Source of the DNA: Verrucomicrobia bacterium 12-59-8
GTDB taxonomy: Bacteria > Verrucomicrobiota > Verrucomicrobiae > Verrucomicrobiales > Verrucomicrobiaceae
DNA: 5,922 nt
Assembly: GCA_002279765.1 (NCBI GenBank)
Contig: NCCR01000263.1
Coordinates: forward strand, 1 to 5,922
Direction: 5' to 3'
A program made the translations under genes and the position numbers. Shown one piece after another: positions 5,760 through 5,922 of this stretch (positions are counted from its first letter, which is position 1; every line of letters begins with the position of its first letter). Under the pieces are notes generated by a model, which saw only the letters and a list, made by a program, of their open reading frames with translations, did no database searches and was not told the origin of the DNA.

Positions 5760-5922
5760 ATGATCATCGACGCCACCTGCTGCTTGGAATATTTAATCCC
5801 CGTCGAGGTCCACGCCATCTTCATGCTACGTCCGCGCAGCGGTGCGGGCCAGTGGATCATCCGGGAGGAGTTCAACATCAAGCCCCGCGTACCGGTCGAG
5901 GAATACACCGATTTCTATGTAG
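5760..5922 (+). CDS. N-terminus of a third transglutaminase-family protein (partial)
   Basis: An open frame starts at the ATG at 5760 and runs off the right edge after 54 codons. The frame is closed upstream by a TAG at 5724-5726, and this is the first ATG after it. The visible protein begins MIIDATCCLEYLIPVEVHA and continues with MLRPRSGAGQWIIREEF and a PRVPVEEYTDFY segment. From memory of the family, an MLRPRSGAGQW motif followed by a basic/PVPV segment and EYTD is characteristic of the N-terminal beta domain of a group of bacterial transglutaminase-like proteins of about 260-300 residues. The catalytic core lies outside the window, so the triad cannot be checked. It is divergent from the transglutaminase pair across a short control region, suggesting related function and shared control. 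There is no signal peptide and no evident Shine-Dalgarno sequence. Confidence 0.72.
   Translation, partial: MIIDATCCLEYLIPVEVHAIFMLRPRSGAGQWIIREEFNIKPRVPVEEYTDFYV

Noticed and set aside
5723..5908. Short - strand open frame (61 codons) at the right edge
   Set aside because: It runs opposite the + strand frame at 5760, whose translation has recognisable transglutaminase N-terminal motifs, and has no recognisable features of its own.

Overview
The window is a GC-rich bacterial chromosomal segment with densely packed genes. Three features suggest a member of the Planctomycetes-Verrucomicrobia-Chlamydiae group, most likely Verrucomicrobiota: the mix of an exported LamG-like protein with a Pro/Gly-rich secreted EF-hand protein, the codon use, and the lack of clear Shine-Dalgarno sequences before the starts. 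This is an inference from gene style, because no rRNA or marker gene is present. No tRNA, rRNA, CRISPR array, insertion sequence or phage gene was seen. No stretch longer than about 130 bases lacks a gene.

Left part (1-3093, + strand): the last 27 codons of a membrane protein, an exported protein with a concanavalin-like fold (104-727), an M20 metallodipeptidase with all metal ligands intact (817-2145), and a secreted three-EF-hand protein with Pro/Gly-rich linkers (2226-3032). A textbook intrinsic terminator (3058-3093) closes this side.

Right part (3120-5715, - strand), read from upstream to downstream: two transglutaminase-like cysteine hydrolase genes joined by an ATGA overlap (5652-4810, then 4813-3941). 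After a gap of 127 bases comes a VIT/CCC1-type Fe2+/Mn2+ transporter (3812-3120), which converges on the EF-hand gene. At the right edge, divergent from the transglutaminase pair, a + strand gene begins at 5760 and leaves the window after 54 codons. Its N-terminus looks like the start of a third transglutaminase-family protein.

The most distinctive feature is this cluster of three transglutaminase-like genes around a 107-base divergent control region that carries a TGGGG-N6-CCCCA inverted repeat. In other bacteria, such paralogues often sit beside circularly permuted ATP-grasp, alpha-E and proteasome-like (Anbu) genes, in loci proposed to make and process peptides or amide conjugates. Whether those partners exist here depends on sequence beyond base 5922. 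The remaining genes look like ordinary single-function genes.
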